A stretch of 64,000 nt of DNA from Litorimonas haliclonae (lineage in GTDB: Bacteria > Pseudomonadota > Alphaproteobacteria > Caulobacterales > Maricaulaceae). The notes below the pieces were generated by a model that was given only the letters and a program-made list of their open reading frames with translations, was not told where the DNA came from and made no database searches. How positions within the stretch are numbered: the first letter of the stretch is position 1; the number at the start of each line of letters is the position of its first letter. The stretch lies in contig NZ_CBCSCO010000001.1 of assembly GCF_965138505.1 (NCBI RefSeq), forward strand, positions 186,001 to 250,000, written 5' to 3'. The position numbers and the translations under genes are program-made. Shown in pieces: positions 55,026-63,632 of the stretch.

Positions 55026-55802
55026 TTATTCCTCTGAGAACTCATCGAAATGATCATTGTCTGTCTCTTCAATGACCGCGAGGATTTGTCGACCATTTGA
55101 CTCCGGCGTTTGGGTCCAATCGTAAAAAATACTCCTAGGATATGGAGTCGGTATTGTGTCATCGAGCCAATCATAACTAACAAGCACGCCTTCATTCAAA
55201 TGCGGCTCGACACTAACGCGAACCGGGCCGTTCGCGTGCGGCAAATCTAGTGCTGTATAAAGCTCCCCGGTTTCATAGTCTGTGGCCAATACTCGAATAT
55301 GACGACCAATATGCTCAAACCCGGCCCATTGTTCGACGATGAAACGCCCAGACATGGCATCCGCATAGGGGTCTGGTTTGATATCCGTGACAAAGATGTC
55401 TGTTTCGCCCTCGTCGTAACCAACCGTCCAGCCATAGCTCGCCCCCTCCGGCCCTCGACCCTCCAGCTCTTCTTCGGAAATGGCGCGCGGGAACCAATCA
55501 TCCCCAGCATATAATCTGCCTTCATAGGCCAAGGGCTCGCTAATGGAGGTTGAGCCGCCCCATTTCGTTTTCATTTTTATGGTGCAGACATTCTCTTCGC
55601 AGTCCACAACCGGGCGAAGGCTAATAGGCGCCGGATCGCGCGGTGTTGCCGAAATAGTGTCTCCTGAGGGAGCGGGTACAGGGTCGTAAAAAGCGCTTGA
55701 AGGCTCCATTTGCGCGGAAGCGGAAACACCAACGCCAAGCGATAGGGAACCGACCAATAACATCGTCTTGAATTTGTTTCCTTGCCTGTATTCATTTATC
55801 AT
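55026..55802 (-). CDS. Secreted protein of unknown function
   Basis: The 258-residue product has a signal peptide ending near ASAQ (about residue 31), then a hydrophilic domain with two Cys close together (VVDCEENVCTIK) and many Asp/Glu, Trp and Tyr. No known domain recognised. The start is uncertain: ATG at 55802, GTG at 55814 or ATG at 55763. It lies 3' of kynU on the opposite strand and may be independent. Confidence 0.65.
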   Translation of the reverse strand: MINEYRQGNKFKTMLLVGSLSLGVGVSASAQMEPSSAFYDPVPAPSGDTISATPRDPAPISLRPVVDCEENVCTIKMKTKWGGSTSISEPLAYEGRLYAGDDWFPRAISEEELEGRGPEGASYGWTVGYDEGETDIFVTDIKPDPYADAMSGRFIVEQWAGFEHIGRHIRVLATDYETGELYTALDLPHANGPVRVSVEPHLNEGVLVSYDWLDDTIPTPYPRSIFYDWTQTPESNGRQILAVIEETDNDHFDEFSEE

Positions 55803-55891
55803 TTCTTCTAACACCTTTCATAGTGAGACGCTTCCAAGTCTCTTTGGCTTAGCTCTAACTATATGGCGTAGAAAATCTGAATTTAAACTGA

Positions 55892-55917
55892 ATAAAAAAG
55901 CCCGCATGAAGCGGGCT
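55892..55917 (-). terminator. Terminator after the peroxiredoxin-like gene
   Basis: On the minus strand AGCCCGC, loop TTCAT, GCGGGCT then a T-run. Sits 26 bp after the stop codon at 55943. Confidence 0.85.
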
Positions 55918-55942
55918 AAATTATTAGATATGTGAATCGGGT

Positions 55943-56566
55943 CTAGCTCTTATATTTCACGCTACAGCCATAAGGCGCAGATTCTGGCGTGGCGACGGGG
56001 CGTCCGGCGTCCAAATCCGCCAAGGCTGAGGCCACATAGTTTTCAGCTCCCTCAATTGTCGCGGGATTTGAAGAACGGTTATCATCGATTGCGCCTTGAT
56101 AGACCAAAGTCTGATCCGGTGTGATAACATACATATGCGGTGTCGTTTTAGCGCTAAAGGCTTTGCCCATATCTCCTTCTGGGTCGAGTATAACGGCCGT
56201 AGGCGCCGCGTCCCATTCCGCCATCAATGCGTTTGCGCTTTCTCCGGTTTCATAGCCTTGCTTACCTGGGGCACTGGAAATGACAGTCAGCCAGACGGTG
56301 TCGCCGTCAGCAGTCGCTGATTTTTGCAATTCCTGCATGTTGTTGGAGTCATAATGTTTTTGCACATAAGGGCATCCCTTATTCGTCCACTCCAGAACAA
56401 CGCGCTTACCTTCGAAATCGGACAGGTTATGCGTTTCGCCGTTGGAATCTGTGACGGTCATATCCGGCACCTGACTTCCGGTGGCCACTTCGGCCAAAGC
56501 AGTTGTAGAGAGAGTTAATGCTGCGACGCTGAGAGTTGCGGCAGCAAGTTTTGTCATAATACGCAT
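55943..56566 (-). CDS. Envelope peroxiredoxin-like thiol protein (PprX-type)
   Basis: The 207-residue protein has a signal peptide ending near ALAE (about 25) and a thioredoxin/AhpC-TSA fold with a single active-site Cys in NKGCPYVQKHY (about 63-73), and a second Cys near the C-terminus (APYGCSVKY). It begins 49 bp after the ScsB/DsbD gene on the same strand. In Caulobacter a similar pair is known: ScsB passes electrons to a periplasmic peroxiredoxin (PprX). The same role is inferred here. GAGGA precedes the ATG. Confidence 0.82.
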   Translation of the reverse strand: MRIMTKLAAATLSVAALTLSTTALAEVATGSQVPDMTVTDSNGETHNLSDFEGKRVVLEWTNKGCPYVQKHYDSNNMQELQKSATADGDTVWLTVISSAPGKQGYETGESANALMAEWDAAPTAVILDPEGDMGKAFSAKTTPHMYVITPDQTLVYQGAIDDNRSSNPATIEGAENYVASALADLDAGRPVATPESAPYGCSVKYKS

Positions 56567-56615
56567 GAAACTGTCCTCACATTTTGTTTTAAATCCGGCT
56601 CACTTATACTGAGAG

Positions 56616-58706
56616 TCAGGATGCTGAGCCACTTTTGGCTCTTTCAATGGCTTCTTTTACCACATCATATGTCAAAACTTGAGGCAAAACTTCTGCGCTC
56701 ACGGAATTGTCACCGGATGGAAAGACCAAGTATAGAGGAACGCCGGCTCGGCCATAGCGTTCCAGTTCCTGCGCAATTTCATCGTTTTTATTGGTCCAAT
56801 CCGCGACGAGAAACGCGGTGTCCGTATCGAGGAAAAGCTGCTTGGTTTTGTCTTTGTCCAAGACGAGGGTTTCGTTAACTTTGCAGGTCACGCACCAGGC
56901 CGCCGTGAAATCGACGAAGACCGGACGGCCCTCGCCCCGTAATTCTGCTACCCGCTCTGTAGACCAAGCCTCTTGTGTCAAATCTATCGTAGATGGTGTA
57001 CCGGGCCGGATGGAAGCTATGACAAAGATAGCGATTACACCGATAAAAGTAGCAACACCCTTCACTAGCGTTTTAGGGCTTTTGAACGCCCAAACTGCTA
57101 GAGCGATAAGCAACATGGCGCTCAAGACCTTCAATAGACCCGCCGAACCGGCCTGAAGGCTCACGACCCAAACCAACCATATTGCGGCGGCGAACATAGG
57201 AAAAGCAAGTAGCTCCTTGAACCGCACCATCCAAGGACCGGGCTTGGGCAAAATCTTCAAAAGACGGGGTACATATGCAATCAAGAGAAACGGCAAGGCG
57301 AACCCGACGGCCAGTGCGAGGAAAACAGCGACTGTCACGGCAACGGGTTGAGCCACTGCATAGCCTACCGCCCCAGCCATGAAAGGCGCTGTACACGGCG
57401 TGGCCACGATGACGGCCAAGAGGCCCGTGAAAAACGATCCCCGAACGCCTCCCTTGGTGGTCAGGGCTGAGCCGGCATTTTGAAAAGACGTGCCAAATTC
57501 AAATACGCCCAGAAGATTGAGGCCAACCGTGAAAATTAAAAGCGCGAGACCGGCCACGACCAAAGGCGACTGCAATTGAAATCCCCAACCGATTTCGCTG
57601 CCTGCGGCTTTCAAGGCGATAAGAAGGACCGTTAGTACGAGAAAAGTCGCTATAACCCCAGCCGTATAGGCCCAAGCTTCGCGGCGGATAACGGCCCGCT
57701 CTCCATGCGCCGTTTTGGCAATACTCAACGCTTTCATCGATATGACCGGAAAAACGCAAGGCATGAGGTTCAGAATAAGCCCGCCGAGCAAAGCAGCGAA
57801 AATGGCGCCCAGTAGCGTAAAAGACGTCGCGCTAGCTGCCCCGGCGCCGGCAGCATTCTCGCCAAGCGCAACGTCCAGAGCGGCGCCAACCTCAACGGTT
57901 ACTTCAGAGCCCGTCCGCGTTCCATTTTCCACATAGGACAGCACGCCGACAATTTCGTCCGGAAGCCCGTCGGTCCAGGCAAAATCAGAGGCCGCCCGAA
58001 TTTCGACCCCCTCTTCGCCTATCGCAGCTCTCTGCGGCGCAGAGTGCTGAACGACGCCTTGGTCGAAAGGAAAGAAATAAGCGTCAGAGAAATCAGCCTC
58101 CGGCAGATCTTTTAATGTCAGAACAGCCTCTTCGCCTTCTAGTCTGATTGCCGCAGGGAACGAAGCGGGCTTTGGCGCCCTATTCAGCGCGTCCTGAATT
58201 AAGGGGTCCCAACGTGCGTCCTTCATGGTTTCGCCAATTGCAACGTCTATGGAGGCGCTTCCGTTCTCCGGAATGCAAATATCTGCACAAACCAGATAAT
58301 AAAAATCGAGCGTCAGAGTTTGAATTGTTCTAGGCTCTGCTGCCTCCGGCACGGTCACTGAAACCGGAAAGAGCGGCGCTCCTTCAAATCCGTAATTGAT
58401 AATCGGCCCTGTCGGCAGGGTCATGGGCAGCGGCCAGGTTATTTCCCCGGCTTCCCAGCCTTCCGGCAATTGCCAATCGAGCTGAACTGGTTCCCCGCTA
58501 TCGCCGGGGTTGCGCCAATAGGTGTGCCAGCCTGTGTCCAATATCGTTCTAAGGGCGACCTCTATTGTTTCGCCAGGCGCAGCGCTGTCATTTGAGCTGA
58601 CCAGAGAGGCAACAACTTTGCCTGTATCCACGGATTCACTTTCGGCCGCGTAGCTTGGAACGAGCGCAGCAAAGAACAAAAAGAGGCTAAGAAAAAAGAC
58701 TTTCAT
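56616..58706 (-). CDS. Thiol:disulfide reductase ScsB/DsbD family
   Basis: Moves reducing power from cytoplasmic thioredoxin to periplasmic thiol proteins. The 696-residue protein has a signal peptide, an N-terminal periplasmic domain (about 30-270) with CADIC, a membrane domain (about 285-570) with the paired Cys in NLMPCVFPV and VATPCTAPF, and a C-terminal thioredoxin domain with AAWCVTCK (about 600). The longer N-terminal domain fits ScsB, not classic DsbD. Followed by its likely partner, the peroxiredoxin-like protein. Confidence 0.92.
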   Translation of the reverse strand: MKVFFLSLFLFFAALVPSYAAESESVDTGKVVASLVSSNDSAAPGETIEVALRTILDTGWHTYWRNPGDSGEPVQLDWQLPEGWEAGEITWPLPMTLPTGPIINYGFEGAPLFPVSVTVPEAAEPRTIQTLTLDFYYLVCADICIPENGSASIDVAIGETMKDARWDPLIQDALNRAPKPASFPAAIRLEGEEAVLTLKDLPEADFSDAYFFPFDQGVVQHSAPQRAAIGEEGVEIRAASDFAWTDGLPDEIVGVLSYVENGTRTGSEVTVEVGAALDVALGENAAGAGAASATSFTLLGAIFAALLGGLILNLMPCVFPVISMKALSIAKTAHGERAVIRREAWAYTAGVIATFLVLTVLLIALKAAGSEIGWGFQLQSPLVVAGLALLIFTVGLNLLGVFEFGTSFQNAGSALTTKGGVRGSFFTGLLAVIVATPCTAPFMAGAVGYAVAQPVAVTVAVFLALAVGFALPFLLIAYVPRLLKILPKPGPWMVRFKELLAFPMFAAAIWLVWVVSLQAGSAGLLKVLSAMLLIALAVWAFKSPKTLVKGVATFIGVIAIFVIASIRPGTPSTIDLTQEAWSTERVAELRGEGRPVFVDFTAAWCVTCKVNETLVLDKDKTKQLFLDTDTAFLVADWTNKNDEIAQELERYGRAGVPLYLVFPSGDNSVSAEVLPQVLTYDVVKEAIERAKSGSAS

Positions 58707-58797
58707 ATCGATTTCCTACTTTATATCCGCCGTTATTGAAACGGTATAAACCGCCAGATAACGCAGAGGTGAAGTGAGCTCAGCGGCGCAGACAAAG

Positions 58798-58829
58798 AAA
58801 AACCCGAATTGTTTCCAATCCGGGTTTCA
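58798..58829 (-). terminator. Terminator after the SapC gene
   Basis: AAACCCGAATTG and CAATCCGGGTTT pair with one mismatch around a short loop; on the minus strand it is followed by a T-run. 20 bp after the sapC-like stop. Confidence 0.75.
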
Positions 58830-58848
58830 ATTTCGTGAGGCTGAGAAA

Positions 58849-59649
58849 TTAAGCCGCTGATTTTGCCGCCTGACGACGCAATGTCATATTGACCAAACGC
58901 TGCCAGTTCCCAAGTGAAACGAGGTGAGCGTGAGCCACAGCCAGATAACCTTTGTCTGAGAACTCTTTTAGCTTTTCAGCAGGCAAGGCCTTCATTTTCT
59001 CTTCGCTGACGGCGAAGTAATCCGCGATTTTTTGAAGTGGCGCTTCGGAACCATCGGGATTATTTCCGCGGAAATTCATAACCTTGGATTCAAACAAATC
59101 GGCGGCTTTGAAGTCTTCGATCATTTTCGCGGTCGCCTGACGGTCGCGCTCATAATTTTGCAAGAACTGGAAAGCTTCCTTAGTGAACGCTGATGTGTCG
59201 TCCTTATCAAAGAAAGTCTCTTTAGGCGACTTGTCCGTTACGCATTCTGCTTCGGTGTCAACACAGACAATGAATCGATCATTGGCTTTGTCGCCAGCAA
59301 GAACGAAAGGATAGCGGCGGGCAAAAGCCGGCATGTAATAATCCTGGTTATACTGGCCTTCCTGTACGAAGAGGTTCTCTTCCTGACGGATGCCCATCAC
59401 AGCCAGAGGAGCTTTTTCTTCGCCAGCAAAAATAATCGGCATGGAAGCTGCTGCAGACCCGAATTCAGGGGCAGTCATAGGCAGAAAATGCTGATCCGCC
59501 ATAAATTCGAAGGGCCGGTCAACGGCTTTCACACCAAATTTGGAATGGTTTTCTTTGGTCAGGGGCTGCGGGTTCTTATAGAACATTACATTCCCGCTAA
59601 TAGCAGGTGCCTGATTACCCGTATTTTGGGCGACTGGTTTCTTGGCCAT
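58849..59649 (-). CDS. SapC-family protein
   Basis: The 266-residue protein matches the SapC family, common in alphaproteobacteria, first named from Campylobacter S-layer loci. It has HSKFGVKAVDRPFEFMADQHFLPMTAPEF (about 35-63) and the YMPAFARRYPFVLAGD block. No signal peptide or membrane helix. The function is not proven; an S-layer role is not supported by neighbours. ATG at 59649 follows GGAAGGACC, better than the in-frame start 45 bp upstream. Divergent from zur. Confidence 0.85.
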   Translation of the reverse strand: MAKKPVAQNTGNQAPAISGNVMFYKNPQPLTKENHSKFGVKAVDRPFEFMADQHFLPMTAPEFGSAAASMPIIFAGEEKAPLAVMGIRQEENLFVQEGQYNQDYYMPAFARRYPFVLAGDKANDRFIVCVDTEAECVTDKSPKETFFDKDDTSAFTKEAFQFLQNYERDRQATAKMIEDFKAADLFESKVMNFRGNNPDGSEAPLQKIADYFAVSEEKMKALPAEKLKEFSDKGYLAVAHAHLVSLGNWQRLVNMTLRRQAAKSAA

Positions 59650-59827
59650 GGTGGTCCTTCCCCTAATGGCAGTTTCATATTTTCCGGTGGTCAAAACGAC
59701 ACCGGCCCCACCCGTTCAAATTGGCGGAGCTTCAATCTGTGCAAGGCTTTAGACAATTTAAATGCCGCGTTCAATAATGGATTGATTCCTTTCACAGCGA
59801 CGCAAAACAGTCTAAAGACCTTTGACT

Positions 59828-60268
59828 ATGAACGAAGATGGCACAGCAAATACCCTAGAAGACCGACTAGAATCGGCCAGAGGAATTGTTCTGGACAAGG
59901 GTGAGAGATTTACGCCCCTTCGCGAGCACGTTCTGGAACTGATTATAACTGACGGCGGCGCGGTGAAGGCTTATGACCTTCTAGATCGCCTCAGCCCCGA
60001 ACTTGGCTCCCCTAAACCGCCCACCGTCTATCGGGCGTTGGACTTTCTTTCTAAACATGGCCTGATCCATCGCGTCGAAGCTTTGAACGCCTTTATCGCC
60101 TGTGATCATAGCCATGAGGGCCATCTTGCCGAGTTTTTCATTTGCGAAAAGTGCCAATCTGTAGAGGAGCGGCACGCGCATGATCATGCCGACTGTAAAC
60201 CTGACGGATTTAATATCCGCCGCAGTGTGGTTGAGCATTACGGCCAATGCGCGAAATGCGCTGCCTAA
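59828..60268 (+). CDS. zur: Fur-family regulator, probable Zur
   Basis: The 146-residue protein has a winged helix (recognition helix SPKPPTVYRALDFLSKHG, about 61-78), two CxxC zinc motifs (Cys106/109 and Cys141/144) and the HSHEGH His block (about 94-99). This pattern and length favour the Zur (zinc) branch over Fur. ATG at 59828 is used; a TTG two codons earlier is in frame. No zinc-transport genes are adjacent, and I found no clear Zur box nearby. Confidence 0.85.
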   Translation: MNEDGTANTLEDRLESARGIVLDKGERFTPLREHVLELIITDGGAVKAYDLLDRLSPELGSPKPPTVYRALDFLSKHGLIHRVEALNAFIACDHSHEGHLAEFFICEKCQSVEERHAHDHADCKPDGFNIRRSVVEHYGQCAKCAA

Positions 60269-60276
60269 CCTGAAAT

Positions 60277-61197
60277 ATGGCTTTTACTTTGACATGGGCG
60301 GGTGAGTGTTCCGCTTGGGAGTGTGATGAGCTTGGCCACCTCAATATGCGTCATTACGTTTACAAAACAGCACAGGCCAGAGCGGGGTTAATTATCCGGA
60401 TGGGATTAACCGAAGCATTCAAAGCCGGAACGTCAAGTTCGATTCGCGTAAAAGACTTTCATATAAAATATCAGGGCGAAGCACGGCCCGGCGATCCTCT
60501 GAAAATCGAAAGTGCCGTGATTGCCCTCAATGAAGACACCGCACAGCTCTGTCACATTATGTATCACGCAAATGGGCGTATCGCGTCTACGGTTGTGGAA
60601 ACGGTAGAGCATATTTACCTTCGTGAGAGACGAAAATTTGCGTGGCCGTCCCGCGTGCGCAATAATGTCGAGGCTTTTTCAGTCGATCTGCCAAGCCCGG
60701 CAAAACCGCGCAATATTGACCTAACCGATCCGCAAACCGGTATGAGCCTTTCTGAGTTGCATGCGGTTGGGTCTAAAACAGCTGGCGCGGGCGTCTTTGG
60801 CCCCGAAGAAACAGATAGTACGGGCAGCGTCACGCCGCAGGCCTTTTTTGGACGCACCACCTCCTCCATTGGGTGGTTCAATGATGGTTGGCCCGAAATC
60901 CATGACGCAGACTACCGCAAAGGCGGCGGGATGGCAGCTTTATTGGAGGCGCGTGCAGTCTTCCATGGCTGGCCCGAAGCGGGCGACGCCTATGTCTACG
61001 TGCCCGGCTTTTTGGGAGCGAATACGTATACGAGAACGATTTTGCATAACCTGTTAAGCCCGCTCACCGGGCAGAGCTATATGAGCATGGTCGCTGTCGG
61101 TTGTCTGTTTAACACCAATACTCGGAGCTTGGTCAAAACGACGCCGGAACAGGTGAAGCAAGTCAACAGAGCCATGATCGACGGCTTACACGCCTAA
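60277..61197 (+). CDS. Hot-dog-fold acyl-CoA thioesterase-like protein
   Basis: The 306-residue protein has a 4HBT-type hot-dog N-terminal domain (HYVYKTAQARAGLI, with the family's typical ECDELGHLN start) and a second, more divergent hot-dog-like half (about 170-306; SSIGWFNDGWPEIHD). It could be a tandem thioesterase or hydratase for acyl-CoA; substrate unknown. Begins 8 bp after zur on the same strand. Its last 12 bp overlap the convergent hydrolase gene. Confidence 0.75.
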   Translation: MAFTLTWAGECSAWECDELGHLNMRHYVYKTAQARAGLIIRMGLTEAFKAGTSSSIRVKDFHIKYQGEARPGDPLKIESAVIALNEDTAQLCHIMYHANGRIASTVVETVEHIYLRERRKFAWPSRVRNNVEAFSVDLPSPAKPRNIDLTDPQTGMSLSELHAVGSKTAGAGVFGPEETDSTGSVTPQAFFGRTTSSIGWFNDGWPEIHDADYRKGGGMAALLEARAVFHGWPEAGDAYVYVPGFLGANTYTRTILHNLLSPLTGQSYMSMVAVGCLFNTNTRSLVKTTPEQVKQVNRAMIDGLHA

Positions 61198-62088
61198 GCG
61201 GGCCGTCTCTATTGCCTGCCGTAGGGCCGCTTCGGCGAATTGCGGATTATTTAACGGAAACATGTGGTCAAACCCGTCTTGTCTTTGAACATTATTCTTT
61301 CCAACGATGGCTTTCATTCTCTCCCGCGAGAGAAGAGTGTTGGGAGCATCAATCGTCGCAAAAATAATTTGTGTGTTGTCTTTTGGAAGGCTCCGCGCCG
61401 CTTTGAAAAGATTGTGTCCATGCGCCGGGTAAATGGCTTGTTCCCATTTCGGATCACAGGCCAGACGCCACCCCTGCCCGTCTTGCCTTAATCCGCCGAG
61501 CACATAATCCATTAAAACTTCATCAGAAAATTTCTTGAAGATGCCTCGCTTGTGGTAACGTTCATAAGCCTGCTTGATTGAGTCAAACTCAGATCGCCGC
61601 CGCCCTGCCTTGGACGCAATTGCCAAGCGGTTTTGCATCATCTCGACCCAACCGGGGATGTGAAAGAAAGGCCTCATCCAAAACGGCATGATAGGGGAAT
61701 CAAACCCGACAAAACCCTTCAGTTTTCCTTTAAGCGCGGGGGCGCACAACGCGCCGACAGAAGCGCCAAGGGAATGGCCAGCAATAACAACGTCTCCGTC
61801 GACGTAGCGGTCAATAAAATCCAGAACATCATCGCGGAATTGATAAAATGTCCTGAGCTTTTCGGGATTATACGGCAAGGTGGAAAAGCCATGACCGCGC
61901 AAGTCCAGAGAGACGCTATGGATTGGAAGATTCTCTAAAATCACACGATAGCTTCTGGCATTAAACCCGTTGGCGTGAAGCATGATGAGCCGGATGGGCT
62001 CTTCCGTCGGGCCGAAATGCACGGCAGATAAAACGCCGTCTTTCACCGCGTGGTCGCGGCGGTCAACTTTTGAAATAGGGGGCATCAT
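61186..62088 (-). CDS. Alpha/beta hydrolase
   Basis: The 300-residue protein has the core fold: LHANGFNARSY oxyanion area, nucleophile elbow GHSLGA (about 106-111), and catalytic His in FDHMFPL near the end. Resembles esterases or haloalkane-dehalogenase-like enzymes; substrate unknown. Start ATG at 62088 overlaps the stop of the phosphatase gene (ATGA), so it is coupled to it. Confidence 0.85.
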   Translation of the reverse strand: MMPPISKVDRRDHAVKDGVLSAVHFGPTEEPIRLIMLHANGFNARSYRVILENLPIHSVSLDLRGHGFSTLPYNPEKLRTFYQFRDDVLDFIDRYVDGDVVIAGHSLGASVGALCAPALKGKLKGFVGFDSPIMPFWMRPFFHIPGWVEMMQNRLAIASKAGRRRSEFDSIKQAYERYHKRGIFKKFSDEVLMDYVLGGLRQDGQGWRLACDPKWEQAIYPAHGHNLFKAARSLPKDNTQIIFATIDAPNTLLSRERMKAIVGKNNVQRQDGFDHMFPLNNPQFAEAALRQAIETARLGV

Positions 62089-62753
62089 TTTTCTGATCGC
62101 TGTTGGTATTCTGCGTAAACCTCATCCAAAGGGCGGAAGGTCAAATTGTCAGAATACCAAGCCCCTGTATCAAGGAAGTAACGATTACCAAGCCAGCGGG
62201 CCGAATCCAGCGGGGTATGACCGTGGACGGTAAAATCGACGCCTTTAACTTTTGTCTTTTTGCGATTTCGGAGAACGCGGCGTCCCCAAAGCATAGTAGT
62301 CCGGCTTTTTTCCTTATCCCGCGTCTTTCGCCAGGAGGTTCCGTCGGGTTCGGCGTGGCAAATACCGACGCGGTAAGCATCTGATTTAACCGTCAGAGAG
62401 ACAGGTTGTTTGGCAAGTGTCTTCGCCCATTTCTTTTGGTCTTTACGAGGTATTTTGCCGAGCCACTTTCCATTATTCCGAGCCCAGTCTTTGAGACTTC
62501 CTGACTGAACCGCCTCGACCATCATTTCTTCATGATTGCCGAGCACCATGAAGAACCACTTTTTTTTCAAAAGATTCAGACATTTGAGACTGTCCGGGCC
62601 GCGATTGATTATATCGCCGACAGAAAATAGACGGTCGGACTTCTTATCAAAGCTGTGCGCTTTCATCTCGGCCTTCAGCAAATCATAGCGGCCATGAATG
62701 TCGCCCACGACAAAGTCTCGGCCCTTTTTATTTTTGGCGATCAGTTTGTGCAT
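62085..62753 (-). CDS. PPP-type metallophosphoesterase (serine/threonine phosphatase-like)
   Basis: The 222-residue protein has the metal motifs GDIHGRYD (about 18-25), GDIINRG (about 47-53), GNHEE (about 72-76) and HGHTP, as in bacterial PrpA/PrpE-like protein phosphatases and diadenosine tetraphosphatases. Role uncertain between the two. Coupled to the downstream hydrolase gene by an ATGA overlap; 21 bp after the crotonase gene. Confidence 0.88.
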   Translation of the reverse strand: MHKLIAKNKKGRDFVVGDIHGRYDLLKAEMKAHSFDKKSDRLFSVGDIINRGPDSLKCLNLLKKKWFFMVLGNHEEMMVEAVQSGSLKDWARNNGKWLGKIPRKDQKKWAKTLAKQPVSLTVKSDAYRVGICHAEPDGTSWRKTRDKEKSRTTMLWGRRVLRNRKKTKVKGVDFTVHGHTPLDSARWLGNRYFLDTGAWYSDNLTFRPLDEVYAEYQQRSEK

Positions 62754-62774
62754 GAAGGATGGGTTGGCTTATTC

Positions 62775-63476
62775 CTAAACGGCGTGAATTTTCTCCGGGT
62801 CAAGATCATCCTTAATCGCCTGATCCAGAACCGCAAAGACTTCTTTACGAGACCGCTTCTTTGTATTGGCAAAAGCCGTCATATTCAGCTGTGAGAACAT
62901 TTGCCCCGCGAGTTGTCCCGCCATTGGCATTTGATCGGCCGGGACGATACGGTCAATGAAGCCCGCATGCATAGCGCCCTTAGGATTGAATATTTCGGCA
63001 TTGATAACGCACCGGTTGAAATAATTCTTCGCCAAGCGATAGCGGCCCAATTCGATGCCAAAATTATGCATGGTCATACCGATAAGGGTTTCGTTCAAAC
63101 CGACTTTATACTCACCATCTGCAATCATGCGGTAATCACAAGCCAGAAGGAGGAATGCCCCCATCGCAATTGTGTGGCCTGTGGAGAGCGCAATAACAGG
63201 GCGCGGAAATTCCAGAATACGCCGCGCCAATTTTGAGCCGAGCGACGTCAAAGTCATCGCCTCTTTCGGCCCAGCCTGCATTTCCTTGAGGTTAAACCCG
63301 CCAGAAAACATCCCGTCGCGACCCGTCAAAATAACAATCGCTTCGTCCTTTTCGGCTTTATCAAAGGCATCATTCAATTCACCGATCATAGCGGTGGAGA
63401 GGACATTGGCTTTGCCGTCATCCATGGCGATTGTGGCGACATTTCCGTCGAGGGTATAGGTTACGAGATCAGTCAT
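62775..63476 (-). CDS. Crotonase-fold enoyl-CoA hydratase/isomerase
   Basis: The 233-residue protein has the crotonase oxyanion motifs MFSGGFNLKEM (about 55-65) and STGHTIAMGAFLLLACDYRM (about 95-115). Position of the catalytic glutamates looks less standard, so hydratase, isomerase or hydrolase activity is open. ATG at 63476 with AAGGA upstream is chosen over an in-frame start 30 bp upstream. It precedes the phosphatase and hydrolase genes and lies 3' of an acyl-CoA dehydrogenase gene, which fits fatty-acid breakdown. Confidence 0.87.
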   Translation of the reverse strand: MTDLVTYTLDGNVATIAMDDGKANVLSTAMIGELNDAFDKAEKDEAIVILTGRDGMFSGGFNLKEMQAGPKEAMTLTSLGSKLARRILEFPRPVIALSTGHTIAMGAFLLLACDYRMIADGEYKVGLNETLIGMTMHNFGIELGRYRLAKNYFNRCVINAEIFNPKGAMHAGFIDRIVPADQMPMAGQLAGQMFSQLNMTAFANTKKRSRKEVFAVLDQAIKDDLDPEKIHAV

Positions 63477-63495
63477 TTCATATTTCCTTTTTAAT

Positions 63496-63625
63496 CCTTC
63501 TCCCATGGGGAGAAGGTGGCCCCGAATGGGGGCGGATAAGGGGCTCCGAATTTAACGACAGCATTCCCTAAAGAGTATGGACCCCCTCACCCACCCTTCG
63601 GGCCTCCTCTCCCCATAGGAGAGGG
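63496..63625. repeat. REP/RIME-like intergenic palindromic element
   Basis: About 130 bp between two same-strand genes, with a perfect CCTTCTCCC...GGGAGAAGG hairpin at one end (63496-63516), CCTCTCC/GGAGAGG at the other (63606-63624), and GC-rich runs such as GGCCCCGAATGGGGGCGG between. It resembles the short interspersed palindromes often seen between alphaproteobacterial genes. Only one copy is visible in this window. Confidence 0.6.
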
Positions 63626-63632
63626 AAATTAT

